A DNA stretch of 64,000 nucleotides from Armatimonadota bacterium. Lineage in GTDB: Bacteria > Sysuimicrobiota > Sysuimicrobiia > Sysuimicrobiales > Humicultoraceae. Shown here in pieces: positions 41,531 to 50,738 of this stretch (positions are counted from its first letter, which is position 1; each line of letters opens with the position of its first letter). The notes under the pieces are model-generated. The model did no database searches. It was given only the letters and a program-made list of their open reading frames with translations, and had not been told where the DNA came from. The DNA lies in assembly GCA_031459855.1 (NCBI GenBank), contig JAVKHP010000001.1, positions 1,765,906 to 1,829,905 of the forward strand. Reading direction: 5' to 3'. A program made the translations under genes and the position numbers.

Positions 41531-43063
41531 ATGGCCAGCACGGATCGCGCCTACCTGGCGGCCATCGACCAGGGCACGACCGGGACACGCTGTATCCTGT
41601 TCGACCTCGCCGGTGCCGTCGTGGCGTCGTCCTACCGCGAGCACGACCAGCACTTCCCGCAGCCGGGCTGGGTGGAGCACGACCCGATGCAGATCTGGGA
41701 CCGTACCCAGACGGTCGTCGCCGAGGCGCTGGCCGCCGCGCCCCGCGGTCAGCTGCTCGCGGTGGGCATCACCAACCAGCGCGAGACCACCGTCGCCTGG
41801 GACGGAGACACCGGCCGGTCGCTGTACCACGCCATCGTCTGGCAGGACGTGCGCACTGAGCGCGACTGCCAGGCGCTCATCGAGGCGGGGTGGGAGGACG
41901 ACGTGCGGCGACGGACCGGCCTGCCCATCAGCACGTACTTCTCGGCCACGAAGATCCGCTGGCTGCTGGCGCACGTCCCGGAGGTACGGGCCGCGGCCGC
42001 GGTCGGACGCTTGCGCCTGGGCACGATGGACACCTGGCTCGTCTGGCACCTCACGGGCGGCACCGCAGGCGGCGCGCACGTGACCGACCCCACCAACGCG
42101 TCGCGCACGCTGCTGTGCAACCTGGACACGCTGGCCTGGGATCCCGTGCTGCTGGACCGGTTCGGCGTGCCGGCCGCGGCGCTGCCGGAGATCCGGCCCT
42201 CCGTGCCCGCCGTGCCCTACGGGTTCACCGCGCCCGACGGCCCGTTCCGCGCCCGGGTGCCGGTGTGCGGCATCCTGGGGGACCAGCAGGCCGCCCTGGT
42301 GGGGCAGGCGTGCGTCGCGCCGGGCGATGCCAAGAACACCTACGGCACCGGGTCGTTCCTGCTGCAGCACGTGGGTCCCCGTCCGGCCTGGAGCACCCAC
42401 GGGCTGCTGGGGACGGCGGCGTACGTGGCGGCGCGGGCTGGCGGCGAGCCGGTGCGCGCCTACGCCCTGGAAGGGTCGATCGCCGTGACCGGCGCGGCGG
42501 TGCAGTGGCTGCGCGACAACCTGGGGCTGATCGCCTCGGCGGCGGAGACCGAGGCGCTGGCGCGATCGGTGCCCGATACCGGCGGCGTCTACTTCGTGCC
42601 GGCGTTCTCCGGGCTGTTCGCACCCTACTGGGACATGCGCGCTCGCGGGGCGATCGTGGGCCTGACGCGGTACGTCACGAAGGCGCACCTGGTGCGTGCG
42701 ACGCTGGAGGCGATCTGCTTCCAGAGCCGTGAGGTGCTCGACGCCATGGTGGCCGACAGCGGGCAGCCGGTCACGGTGCTCAAGGTCGACGGGGGCGCGG
42801 CGGCCAACGACTTCCTCATGCAGCTGCAGGCCGACATCCTGGGCGTGCCGGTGGTGCGGCCGGCGGTGCGCGAGACCACGTCGCTGGGCGCCGCCTACGC
42901 CGCCGGGCTGGCCGTGGGGGCGTTGCCGTCGCTGGAGGCCCTGCGGCAGCTGTGGCGCGCCGACCGCACCTTCGAGCCCGCCTGGGACGCCGGCCGGCGC
43001 GAGGAGGCGCTGCGCGGCTGGCGGCGCGCGGTGGAGCGGGCCCGGGGCTGGCTGGAAGGCTGA
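41531..43063 (+). CDS. glpK: glycerol kinase
   Basis: The gene encodes 510 residues, the normal GlpK length. ATPase-fold motifs include AAIDQGTTGTRCILFD at the N-terminus, GITNQRETTVAWD, the glycerol-binding region with WQDVRTE, the second phosphate motif KNTYGTGSFLL and the adenosine motif LKVDGGAAANDFLMQLQAD. It phosphorylates glycerol to glycerol 3-phosphate. GGGGAGG lies upstream of the ATG. It is followed within six bases by a zincin-like gene. Confidence 0.95.
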   Translation: MASTDRAYLAAIDQGTTGTRCILFDLAGAVVASSYREHDQHFPQPGWVEHDPMQIWDRTQTVVAEALAAAPRGQLLAVGITNQRETTVAWDGDTGRSLYHAIVWQDVRTERDCQALIEAGWEDDVRRRTGLPISTYFSATKIRWLLAHVPEVRAAAAVGRLRLGTMDTWLVWHLTGGTAGGAHVTDPTNASRTLLCNLDTLAWDPVLLDRFGVPAAALPEIRPSVPAVPYGFTAPDGPFRARVPVCGILGDQQAALVGQACVAPGDAKNTYGTGSFLLQHVGPRPAWSTHGLLGTAAYVAARAGGEPVRAYALEGSIAVTGAAVQWLRDNLGLIASAAETEALARSVPDTGGVYFVPAFSGLFAPYWDMRARGAIVGLTRYVTKAHLVRATLEAICFQSREVLDAMVADSGQPVTVLKVDGGAAANDFLMQLQADILGVPVVRPAVRETTSLGAAYAAGLAVGALPSLEALRQLWRADRTFEPAWDAGRREEALRGWRRAVERARGWLEG

Positions 43064-43068
43064 ACGCC

Positions 43069-43446
43069 GTGGTGCGGCTGAGCCGCAAGCGGTTCGAGCA
43101 GCTGGTGGCCGAGGCGTTGCGCCAGATCCCGCCGGAGTTCCAGCGGGCGCTGGACAACGTCGCGGTCGTCGTCGAGGCCTGGCCCACGGCAGAGCAGCTC
43201 GCCGAGGTGGGCCTGGATCCTGATGAGCTGCTGTTCGGGCTCTACCAGGGCACACCGCTGCCCCAGCGCAGCCCCCTGGAGCCCTACCGCCTGCCCGACG
43301 TCATCACGATCTTCCAGGGCCCCCTGGAAGAAGCGTGCGCCACCGAGGACGAGATGCGCGAGGAGATCCGCAAGACCGTGGTGCACGAGCTGGCGCACTA
43401 CTTCGGCTTCGACGAGGAGCGGCTGGAGGAGCTGGGCCTCGGGTAA
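43069..43446 (+). CDS. zincin-like metallopeptidase family protein
   Basis: The gene encodes 125 residues, the size of the minimal zincin family PF06262. The zinc site is VVHELAHYFGFDEERLEEL, an HExxH followed by the conserved acidic stretch. LPDVITIFQGPLEEAC upstream is also characteristic. The peptidase activity of this family is not established. GTG 43069 is chosen because GGAAGG precedes it; the longer frame reading through the end of glpK is an artefact. Confidence 0.88.
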   Translation: MVRLSRKRFEQLVAEALRQIPPEFQRALDNVAVVVEAWPTAEQLAEVGLDPDELLFGLYQGTPLPQRSPLEPYRLPDVITIFQGPLEEACATEDEMREEIRKTVVHELAHYFGFDEERLEELGLG

Positions 43447-43577
43447 GGGCCACGGGCGGCCAGCCGACGGTCGCACGTTAGCGCATCCCCGGTTCCCGCA
43501 CGCGGCGCACGGGCACACGCAGCGCACGGGCAGGAGAGCGCCAGCGCTCACCGAACCCCTTGAGGGTGCCGGGGCCG

Positions 43578-44387
43578 ATGCACGCGTCGTCGTCCACCAC
43601 CCCCCTGCGCGCGCGGGTGCTCCGCAGCGGGAGCGCCGGCAACGCGGTGCTCGTGGAGACGGCGGGCGCCCGGGTGCTGATCGACGCGGGGCTGCCGGCC
43701 GACGCGCTGCTGCGCGCCCTGCGCGCCGCAGGCTCCACCCCGCTGGCGGCCATCCTGTTGACCCACGAGCACGACGACCACGCAAGGGGCGCGGTGGCCC
43801 TGGCGCGGGCTACGGGCGCGCCGATCTTCCTCACCGCGGCCACGCTACGCGCGTGCGGCGAGAGCCTGGCGGGGGTGCCCCACGAGGTGGTGGCGGTGGA
43901 GCGTCCGTTCGTCGTGGGCGGGGTCGAGGTCACGCCGTTTCCTGTCCCTCATGACGCCGCACAGCCCGTGGGGTTTGCGCTGACGCGCAACGGGACGCGC
44001 GTGGTCGTGGCCTGTGACCTCGGCGAGGTCACGTCCACGGTGCTCGACCACGCGCGGGGCGCCGACCTGCTGGTCATCGAGGCGAACTACGACGTCGGGC
44101 TGCTGGCGGTGTCACCGTACCCCTGGTTCCTCAAGAACCGCATCGCCGGGCCCCGCGGGCATCTCTCGAACGCGGCGGCGGCCAGGGCGGCCGTGGCCGC
44201 GGCCACGGGCCGGCCCCAGACCGTGCACCTGGTCCACCTGAGCGAGGTGAACAACCTGGCCCCGTTGGCCCGCGACCTTGTGCGCGCAGCGCTGGAGGCG
44301 GAAGGGCTGGCGGCGGTGCGCGTCGAGGCCGTCCGGCCTAACGCCGCCGGCCCATGGTGGCCGCCGGGCAGCACGCCCGCGGGATGA
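43578..44387 (+). CDS. MBL-fold metallo-hydrolase (YycJ/WalJ-like)
   Basis: The gene encodes 269 residues. Metal-binding motif LLTHEHDDHARG, an earlier VLIDAGLP strand and later VVVACDLGEV and LVIEANYDV segments match the YycJ/WalJ type, and RIAGPRGHLSNAAAARA supplies the last His ligand. Relatives include nuclease-like proteins connected with cell-wall signalling; the activity here is not certain. The stop overlaps the glycerate kinase start by ATGA. Confidence 0.9.
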   Translation: MHASSSTTPLRARVLRSGSAGNAVLVETAGARVLIDAGLPADALLRALRAAGSTPLAAILLTHEHDDHARGAVALARATGAPIFLTAATLRACGESLAGVPHEVVAVERPFVVGGVEVTPFPVPHDAAQPVGFALTRNGTRVVVACDLGEVTSTVLDHARGADLLVIEANYDVGLLAVSPYPWFLKNRIAGPRGHLSNAAAARAAVAAATGRPQTVHLVHLSEVNNLAPLARDLVRAALEAEGLAAVRVEAVRPNAAGPWWPPGSTPAG

Positions 44388-45748
44388 GGGTCGCGCCGGC
44401 GCTCTTCCACGGCGAGACGGTCACGCTGCGGCGCCACGCGGCGCAGATGCTGGAAGCGGCCGTGGCCGCCGCCGATCCTGCGGCGGCGGTGGCGCGCGTG
44501 CTCTGCCGCGAGGGCACCGTGCTGCGCGCCGGCGGCTGGACCTGCGACCTCCAGGCCGTGCGCCGCGTGGTCGTGGTGGGGGCGGGGAAGGGTGCCGTCC
44601 CCATGGCGCAGGCACTGGACGCGCTGGTGGGGCCGCAGCTGGCGGGCGGGCTCGTGGTGACGAAGTACGGGCACGGGGCGGCGTCGGGCCGCGTCGACGT
44701 GGTCGAGGCGGGGCACCCGCTGCCCGACGCCGCGGGCGAGCGCGCCGCGCGTCGCGTGCTGGCCATGGCGGAGGCTGCAGGCGCCGACGACCTGCTCGTC
44801 GTGGTGCTGTCCGGCGGCGGCTCGGCGCTGCTGCCGCTGCCGGCGCCCGGCGTGGCCCTGGAGGACAAGGTGGCCACCACCGATCTGTTGCTGCGCAGCG
44901 GGGCCACCATCACCGAGGTGAACACGGTGCGCAAGCACCTGTCGCGGATCAAGGGCGGGTGGCTGGCGCGCGCCGCCGCGCCCGCCCGGATCCTGACGCT
45001 GGTGCTCTCCGACGTCCTGGGGAACCCGCTCGATGCCATCGCATCGGGGCCGACGGTGCCCGACCCCACCACCTTCGCCGACGCGCTGGCGGTGGTCGAG
45101 CGCTACGGTCTGCGCGCCCGCCTGCCGGCCGCTGCCCGCGCGTACCTGGAGGCGGGAGCAGCCGGGGAGCGGCCCGAGACGCCCAAGCCCGACGACCCGG
45201 CCTTCGCGCGCGCCCACGCCACGGTGGTCGGCGACCTGCAGCTGGCGGTCGGTGCCGCGGCGGAACGGGCACGGTCGCTCGGCTACCGCGTGCGGACCTG
45301 CGGCACGGCGGTGCAGGGCGAGGCGCGCGCCGTGGGCGCCCGCTTTGGTGAGATGGTGCGCGACGTCCGCACGGCCGGCACGGCTGAGGCGGTCTGCCTC
45401 GTCATGGGCGGCGAGACCACCGTGACCGTGCGCGGCGGTGGCCGCGGCGGGCGCAACCAGGAGTTTGCGCTGGCGGCGGCGTGGCCCCTGGCGGGGGTGC
45501 CCGGGGTGCTGGTCGCCGCGTTCGGCACCGACGGGACCGACGGACCCACGGACGCGGCCGGCGCCGTGGCCGATGGCACGACGCTCGAGCGGGCACGCGC
45601 GCGGGGACTCGACCCCGCCCGGGCGCTGGCCGAGAACGACACGTACCCGTTCTTTGCGGCGCTGGGCGACCTGATCGTCACCGGGCCCACGCGGACCAAC
45701 GTGAACGACGTGTGGCTCGGGCTGGTCGCTCCGGAGACGGCCCCATGA
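44384..45748 (+). CDS. glycerate 2-kinase (MOFRL family)
   Basis: The gene encodes 454 residues. The N-terminal DUF4147 domain has VVVVGAGKGAVPMAQALD and VVLSGGGSALLPLP; the C-terminal MOFRL domain has GGETTVTVRGGGRGGRNQEF and FGTDGTDGPTDAAGAV. It phosphorylates D-glycerate to 2-phosphoglycerate. ATG 44384 overlaps the previous stop. With GlpK it provides entry of three-carbon compounds into lower glycolysis, next to a glycogen synthase gene. Confidence 0.93.
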   Translation: MRVAPALFHGETVTLRRHAAQMLEAAVAAADPAAAVARVLCREGTVLRAGGWTCDLQAVRRVVVVGAGKGAVPMAQALDALVGPQLAGGLVVTKYGHGAASGRVDVVEAGHPLPDAAGERAARRVLAMAEAAGADDLLVVVLSGGGSALLPLPAPGVALEDKVATTDLLLRSGATITEVNTVRKHLSRIKGGWLARAAAPARILTLVLSDVLGNPLDAIASGPTVPDPTTFADALAVVERYGLRARLPAAARAYLEAGAAGERPETPKPDDPAFARAHATVVGDLQLAVGAAAERARSLGYRVRTCGTAVQGEARAVGARFGEMVRDVRTAGTAEAVCLVMGGETTVTVRGGGRGGRNQEFALAAAWPLAGVPGVLVAAFGTDGTDGPTDAAGAVADGTTLERARARGLDPARALAENDTYPFFAALGDLIVTGPTRTNVNDVWLGLVAPETAP

Positions 45749-47211
45749 CTCCCGGGGGTGGCCCCATGGCCGTGCTGTTCTGCGTGGCCGAGGCTGTCCC
45801 GTTCGCCAAGGCCGGAGGACTGGCCGATGTCGCGGGCGCGCTGCCCGCGGCGCTGCGCCGCCTGGGACACGACGTGAGGGTGGTGCTCCCGTGCTACCGC
45901 GGCGTCCCCCGAGACGGCCTGACGGCGATCCGGACGGTGCACATCACGCTGGCCGGGCAGACGCTCGAGGTGACCCTCCTGGCGGGTCGGGGCAAGGACG
46001 ACGTGCCGTTCTTCTTCGTCGACGCGCCTGTGCTCTACGACCGGCCGGGCATCTACGGGGAAGAGGGCCGCGACTACCCCGACAACCTACTGCGCTTCGC
46101 GGTACTCTGTCGGGCGGCGCTCGCCATCGTCCGGGAGATCTGGAGGCCCGACCTCGTGCACTGCCACGACTGGCACACGGCGCTGCTGCCCGCCTACCTG
46201 CGCTGGGAAGGGCCCCGGCTGCCGACGCTGTTCACCGTCCACAACCTCGCGCACCAGGGGATCTTCCCCATCGGCGAGTTTCCCCTGACGGGCCTGCCGC
46301 CGGAGGCGTTCACACCCGACGGCGTGGAGTTCTTCGGCCAGGTGAACGTGGTGAAGGCGGGGCTGGTCTGGGCCGATCTGCTGAGCACGGTCAGCGAGAC
46401 CTACGCCCGCGAGATCCAGACGCCCGAGTACGGCATGGGTCTGGAGGGACTGCTGCGCGCCCGGCGCGCGGACCTGTTCGGCGTGCTCAACGGCGTGGAC
46501 TACACGCAGTGGGATCCCGCGACCGACCCCTACCTGGTGGCCCCCTACTCCGCCGACGACCTGTCGGGCAAAGCGCGCTGCAAGGCCGCCCTGCAGCGGG
46601 AGGTGGGGCTGGCTGATGCGCCGGAGGTGCCGCTGGCGGCGGTGATCGCCCGCCTGGTACCGCAAAAGGGGATCGACCTACTCCTCGACGCGCTGCCGGC
46701 CCTGGTGCGGGCGGGAATGCAGCTGGTGGTGCTCGGGACCGGCGACCCCGCGTTCGAGGAAGCGCTGCGTCGGGCCGAGCGCCGGTGGCCGGCGTCCGTG
46801 CGCGCGCGGATCGGCTTCGACGAGGGCCTGGCGCACCGCATCGAAGCCGGCGCCGACATCTTCCTGATGCCGTCGCGCTTCGAGCCCTCAGGGCTCAACC
46901 AGCTCTACAGCCTGCGCTACGGTACGGTGCCCGTCGTCCGCCGTACCGGCGGGCTCGCCGACAGCGTGGTGGACCTGACGCCGCAGACGCTGCAGGAAGG
47001 GCGCGCCACCGGGTTCGTGTTCGACGCCTACACGGTCGACGCGTTCCTGGCGGCGGTCGGCCGCGCTCTGGCCGCCTACCGCGATCCCGGCCTGTGGCGG
47101 TGGCTGCAGCAGACCGGGATGCGCCTGGATTTCTCGTGGGATCGGGCGGCGGAACGCTACGTCGCACTGTACGCCCTGACCCAGGAGCGGGCCGCAAGCC
47201 GCGTGGGGTAG
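45745..47211 (+). CDS. glgA: glycogen (starch) synthase, GT5
   Basis: The gene encodes 488 residues. The ADP-glucose-binding KAGGLADVAGALP is at residues 22-34 from ATG 45745. The middle has CHDWHTALLPAYL and FTVHNLAHQGIFP; the C-terminal half has RLVPQKGIDLLLDALP and EPSGLNQLYSLRYGTVPVVRRTGGL, with the catalytic acid. It extends alpha-1,4-glucan chains from a nucleotide-glucose donor. ATG 45745 overlaps the glycerate kinase stop; ATG 45766 with GGGGGTG upstream is an equally possible start. No branching enzyme or ADP-glucose synthase gene is in the window. Confidence 0.95.
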   Translation: MTPGGGPMAVLFCVAEAVPFAKAGGLADVAGALPAALRRLGHDVRVVLPCYRGVPRDGLTAIRTVHITLAGQTLEVTLLAGRGKDDVPFFFVDAPVLYDRPGIYGEEGRDYPDNLLRFAVLCRAALAIVREIWRPDLVHCHDWHTALLPAYLRWEGPRLPTLFTVHNLAHQGIFPIGEFPLTGLPPEAFTPDGVEFFGQVNVVKAGLVWADLLSTVSETYAREIQTPEYGMGLEGLLRARRADLFGVLNGVDYTQWDPATDPYLVAPYSADDLSGKARCKAALQREVGLADAPEVPLAAVIARLVPQKGIDLLLDALPALVRAGMQLVVLGTGDPAFEEALRRAERRWPASVRARIGFDEGLAHRIEAGADIFLMPSRFEPSGLNQLYSLRYGTVPVVRRTGGLADSVVDLTPQTLQEGRATGFVFDAYTVDAFLAAVGRALAAYRDPGLWRWLQQTGMRLDFSWDRAAERYVALYALTQERAASRVG

Positions 47212-47517
47212 CGGGTCCGGTGGGGGGCCAGCGAGGCGTCGCGTGCTGACCCTGGAGCTGCGGGGGTAGTGGCGTAGGGGATCCCCGGCGGCTGGCGAAC
47301 GAGAGCAGGGGTCGATGGGGTGCAGGCGTCTTCTCCGGTGTTCGAGCGGCGCGCAGGCCACGGCTGGCGCACCGCTGCGCGTGCTCCTCCGGGGCGTCGG
47401 CCCGCGTGCCACCTGCACCGCCGACATTGCTGCAGATGCCCTGCCGCTGCGCCTCGGTCCCCGTCCCGCGCTGGCTGACGGTGTCGGCGGAGGAACCGGG
47501 CGCGCGTAGGGACGAGC
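47212..47517. other. 306-bp intergenic region
   Basis: Between glgA and lutA. I see no gene, clear promoter, terminator or repeat in it beyond an SD-like GGGACGAGC before the lutA GTG. Confidence 0.4.
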
Positions 47518-48240
47518 GTGCGCACCGTCGCCCTCTTCGTCACCTGTCTCGTCGACCAGCTGTTCCCGCAGATCGGCGAGGCCGCAGTTTGCGTGCTGGA
47601 GCGCGCGGGCTGCGCCGTCAGGTTCCCGGCCGCCCAGACCTGCTGCGGGCAGGCCACGTTCAACGACGGCTTCTGGGACGACGCCCGGACGCTGGCCGCG
47701 CGTTTCCTCGACGTGTTCGCCGACGCGCCCGCGGTCGTAGCCCCCTCGGCGTCGTGCGCCGTGATGGTGCGCGAGTGGTACCCGCGGCTGTTCCGCGACG
47801 ACCCGACGCGGGCGGCGCGCGCAGCGGCCCTGGCCGGGCGCACCTACGAGTTGAGCGCGTTCCTGGTGCGCGTGCTGGAGCGCACTGACCTGGGAGCGCG
47901 CTTCGACGCCGCGGTCGCCTACCACCCTGCCTGCCACGGGCTGCGGGGGCTCGGGCTGCGTGAGGAGCCGCTGCGGCTGCTGCGGGCCGTCCGCGACCTG
48001 CGCCTGGTGGAGCTACCCCGGGCGGAGGAGTGCTGCGGGTTCGGCGGACTCTTTTCGGTGACGTTCGCGGCCGCCTCGGGCGCGATGCTGGCCAGCAAAC
48101 TCGATGCCCTCGAGGCCAGCGGCGCCGACGTCGTCACCGCTACCGACGCCTCGTGCCTGATGCACCTGGCGGGCGGGCTCGCGCGCCGCGGCAGCCGGGT
48201 GCGCGCGGTGCACCTGGCGGAGATCCTGGCGGCCACATGA
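47518..48240 (+). CDS. lutA: LutA-type lactate utilisation protein (CCG-domain)
   Basis: The gene encodes 240 residues. It has two cysteine-rich CCG domains: FPAAQTCCGQATFNDGFW and the AYHPACHGLRGLG / EECCGFGGLFSV pair, the heterodisulfide-reductase-like Fe-S ligands of LutA/LldE. With LutB and LutC it oxidises L-lactate to pyruvate at the membrane. The gene order lutA-lutB-lutC is the standard one. Its stop overlaps the ATG of a mini-ORF. Confidence 0.93.
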   Translation: MRTVALFVTCLVDQLFPQIGEAAVCVLERAGCAVRFPAAQTCCGQATFNDGFWDDARTLAARFLDVFADAPAVVAPSASCAVMVREWYPRLFRDDPTRAARAAALAGRTYELSAFLVRVLERTDLGARFDAAVAYHPACHGLRGLGLREEPLRLLRAVRDLRLVELPRAEECCGFGGLFSVTFAAASGAMLASKLDALEASGADVVTATDASCLMHLAGGLARRGSRVRAVHLAEILAAT

Positions 48241-48311
48241 GCGGCGCGGCAGCGGCAGCCCCGGGCGCCCCGAATCGCCGCAGGGGAGGGAGTGCACCGT
48301 GGAGGCCATGA
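48237..48311 (+). other. coupling mini-ORF, 24 codons, between lutA and lutB
   Basis: ATG 48237 overlaps the lutA stop (ATGA); the TGA of the mini-ORF overlaps the ATG at 48308 (ATGA), which is in frame with LutB. Both starts read ATGAGC, 71 bp apart, and both follow a GTGCACC...GGCC stretch. Confidence 0.45.
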
Positions 48312-49789
48312 GCCCCGTCCAGGCCACTGGTGGCGGCAGCCAGCCGGTGGCCGTCCCAGACGCCGGCGACCACGCCGTGCAGCCGCGCATCGACGTGCGC
48401 GGCAACCTAGCGCGCGCGCTGCGTGACCCCACGCTGCAAACCGCGCTCGGCCGGGCGCTGCCGGGGTTCCGGCGCATGCGGGCCGGCGCGGTGGCCGAGG
48501 TGCCCGAGTGGGAGTCGCTGCGCCAGCTCGCTGCCCAGATCAAGGACCACACCCTGGCCCACCTCGACCGCTACCTCGCGCAGCTGGAGGCTGCCGTCGC
48601 GACCGCGGGCGGCCAGGTGCACTGGGCGGACGATGCGGTCGAGGCGCGACGCGTCATCGTCGCCCTGGCGCGGGCACGCGGGGTGCAGCGCGTGGTGAAG
48701 AGCAAGTCCATGGTCACCGAGGAGATCGGCCTGAACGCCGCGCTGGAGGCCGCGGGCGTGCGGGTGGTCGAGACCGACCTGGGCGAGTACGTGCTGCAGC
48801 TCGCCGGCGAGGCCCCCAGCCACCTCATCGCCCCGATGCTGCACAAGCCCATCGAGGCTGTCAGCGAGCTGTTCGCCGCCAGGCTGGGCGCACCGCGCTC
48901 CACCCGGGCCGAGGAGCTGAACCGGGTGGCCCGCACGGCGCTGCGGGGCGAGTTCCTGGCCGCCCCGATGGGCATCACCGGCGTCAACTTCGCGGTGGCC
49001 GAGACCGGCACGCTCGTGCTGGTGGAGAACGAGGGCAACGCGCGCCTGGTCACCGCGTGCCCGCGCATCCACGTGGCGGTGATGGGCATCGAGAAGGTGC
49101 TGCCGCGCCTGGCCGATCTGGGAGTCTTCCTGCGGCTGCTGGCCCGCAGTGCCACCGGGCAGCGCGCCAGCGTCTACGTCTCGCTGCTGACCGGGCCGCG
49201 GCGGCCCGGCGAGACCGACGGCCCCGAGGAGCTGCACCTGGTGCTGGTGGACAACGGCCGCACGCGCCTGCTGGCCGATCCGGACCTGCGCGAGGCGCTG
49301 CGGTGCATTCGCTGCGGCGCCTGCCTCAACGTCTGCCCCATCTTCGAGCGCGCCGGCGGGCACGCCTACGGCTCGGTGTACGCCGGGCCGATCGGCGCCG
49401 TGCTCACGCCGGCCCTGTGGGGACTCGAACCCGCGCACGAGCTGCCCTTCGCCAGCACGCTGTGCGGCGCGTGCGGCGAGGTGTGTCCGGTGCGCATCGA
49501 CCTGCCCCGGCTGCTGCTGGAGCTGCGGGCCCGGGCGGTGCGTGCGGGCCTGGTCGACCGCACGGATCGCCTGGTGGCCCGTCTGTGGACGTCCGTTATG
49601 CGCAGCCCCACGCGCCTCCAGCTGGCCGGGTGGCTCGCGCGGGTGCTCCAGTGGCCGCTGGTACGCCACGGCCGCATCGACTGGCTCCCCCCGCCGCTGG
49701 CAGGGTGGACCGCGTACCGCAGCGCGCCGCCGCTGGCGGCGGTGCCGTTCCGGGCGCGCTGGCGGCTGCGGCGAGGATCCGGCGCGTGA
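48308..49789 (+). CDS. lutB: LutB-type iron-sulfur protein
   Basis: The gene encodes about 493 residues. The LUD domain runs from about residue 60 to 300 (KSKSMVTEEIGLNAALEAAG, GITGVNFAVAETGTLVLVEN). Two 4Fe-4S motifs follow: CIRCGACLNVCPIF and CGACGEVCPVRIDLP. It is the electron-carrying subunit of lactate oxidation. Two starts are possible: ATG 48308, coupled to the mini-ORF, and GTG 48299, with GGAGGG upstream; the first is preferred because of the ATGA overlap. The stop overlaps the next mini-ORF. Confidence 0.94.
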   Translation: MSPVQATGGGSQPVAVPDAGDHAVQPRIDVRGNLARALRDPTLQTALGRALPGFRRMRAGAVAEVPEWESLRQLAAQIKDHTLAHLDRYLAQLEAAVATAGGQVHWADDAVEARRVIVALARARGVQRVVKSKSMVTEEIGLNAALEAAGVRVVETDLGEYVLQLAGEAPSHLIAPMLHKPIEAVSELFAARLGAPRSTRAEELNRVARTALRGEFLAAPMGITGVNFAVAETGTLVLVENEGNARLVTACPRIHVAVMGIEKVLPRLADLGVFLRLLARSATGQRASVYVSLLTGPRRPGETDGPEELHLVLVDNGRTRLLADPDLREALRCIRCGACLNVCPIFERAGGHAYGSVYAGPIGAVLTPALWGLEPAHELPFASTLCGACGEVCPVRIDLPRLLLELRARAVRAGLVDRTDRLVARLWTSVMRSPTRLQLAGWLARVLQWPLVRHGRIDWLPPPLAGWTAYRSAPPLAAVPFRARWRLRRGSGA

Positions 49790-49887
49790 CCGGCGGGCGC
49801 ACGGCGTCTTTGGTGCCGGGGCGCGTGTGGCGTGCGGCCCTCACGGCGGGGTGCTGCCGGCACCACCGCGGAGGATCGCGCGCGTGA
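49786..49887 (+). other. coupling mini-ORF, 33 codons, between lutB and lutC
   Basis: GTG 49786 overlaps the lutB stop and the TGA overlaps the lutC GTG at 49884, both as GTGA. The sequence around the first (GCGAGGATCCGGCGCGTGA) is repeated before the second (GGAGGATCGCGCGCGTGA), 98 bp apart. The mini-ORF thus ends like LutB (GSRA against GSGA). Confidence 0.45.
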
Positions 49888-50642
49888 GCCGCGACGGCGT
49901 GCTGGGCCGCGTGCGGGCCGCGCTGGCGGCGGCGCGGGCGCAGGACACCGCGCGCGGCGCTGCTGCAGCGCCGATGGAGCTCCCGGCGCTTCCCGCTGCC
50001 CAGGCGCTGGCGGACCCGGTCGGCCTGTTCGTCGAGCGTGGCCGCGCCGTGGCCGCCACGGTGGAGGTCTGCGCGTCGGTGGATGACGCGGCAGCGCAGG
50101 CCGCGGCATGGCTCGCCGGCCGTGGAGCCCAGCGCCTCGCCGCCTGGGACGATCCAGAGATCTGGGCAGTGGTGGCCCAGCTGGCTGCCCGCGGTTTCGA
50201 GGTCGTCGCACCCGGCGCGCCGGTCGAGGTGGTGGCGCAGGCCGATGCCGGGCTCACCGGCGCGGCGTGGGGCATCGCCGAGAGCGCGTCGCTGGTGCTG
50301 CCCGCCGACCGGCGGCGCCCGCGGACATTCTCGCTGCTGCCGCCGCTGCACGTGGCGGTGCTGCGCGCCGACCGCATCGTGCCCGACCTGGCCGCGTGGT
50401 GTGCGCGGCTCGCTGCGGAAGAGCAGCTGGGTGGCGCTGGTCGTCCGGGTGCTGGCCCTCCGGATGCTGGTCCTCCGGGTGCCGGTGCCCTTTCGGGTGC
50501 TGCTGCAGGCGGGGGCGCGAAGCTGCCGTCGGCGCTGGCGCTCGTCACGGGCCCAAGCCGCAGCGCCGACATCGGGCTGGTGCCGGTGCAGGGTGCCCAC
50601 GGGCCGATGGAGGTCGCGGTGTTCGTGGTGCCGGGCCCGTGA
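49884..50642 (+). CDS. lutC: LutC-type LUD-domain protein
   Basis: The gene encodes 252 residues. The LUD fold is seen in the late strands: GAAWGIAESASLVLPAD, SLLPPLHVAVLRADRIVPDL and the end ALALVTGPSRSADIGLVPVQGAHGP, very close to LutC/YkgG. It completes the lactate oxidation complex. GTG 49884 has GGAGG nine bases upstream. Between the last two helices and strands is an extra Gly/Pro/Ala stretch made by 15-bp DNA repeats. Confidence 0.92.
   Translation: MSRDGVLGRVRAALAAARAQDTARGAAAAPMELPALPAAQALADPVGLFVERGRAVAATVEVCASVDDAAAQAAAWLAGRGAQRLAAWDDPEIWAVVAQLAARGFEVVAPGAPVEVVAQADAGLTGAAWGIAESASLVLPADRRRPRTFSLLPPLHVAVLRADRIVPDLAAWCARLAAEEQLGGAGRPGAGPPDAGPPGAGALSGAAAGGGAKLPSALALVTGPSRSADIGLVPVQGAHGPMEVAVFVVPGP
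50436..50480 (+). repeat. three 15-bp in-frame repeats in lutC
   Basis: Units at 50436, 50451 and 50466 follow GCTGGTCCTCCGGGT with two or three changes. They encode a short Gly-Ala-Gly-Pro-Pro run between helices of LutC that relatives lack. Confidence 0.75.
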
Positions 50643-50738
50643 GGCCATGGTGGGCACGACGATCGCACGGCACGATGCTTTCATCGTGGCAGGACGGCGG
50701 TGGGGATCCAAAAGGGCGACCCGAGGGAGGGAGGCCGC

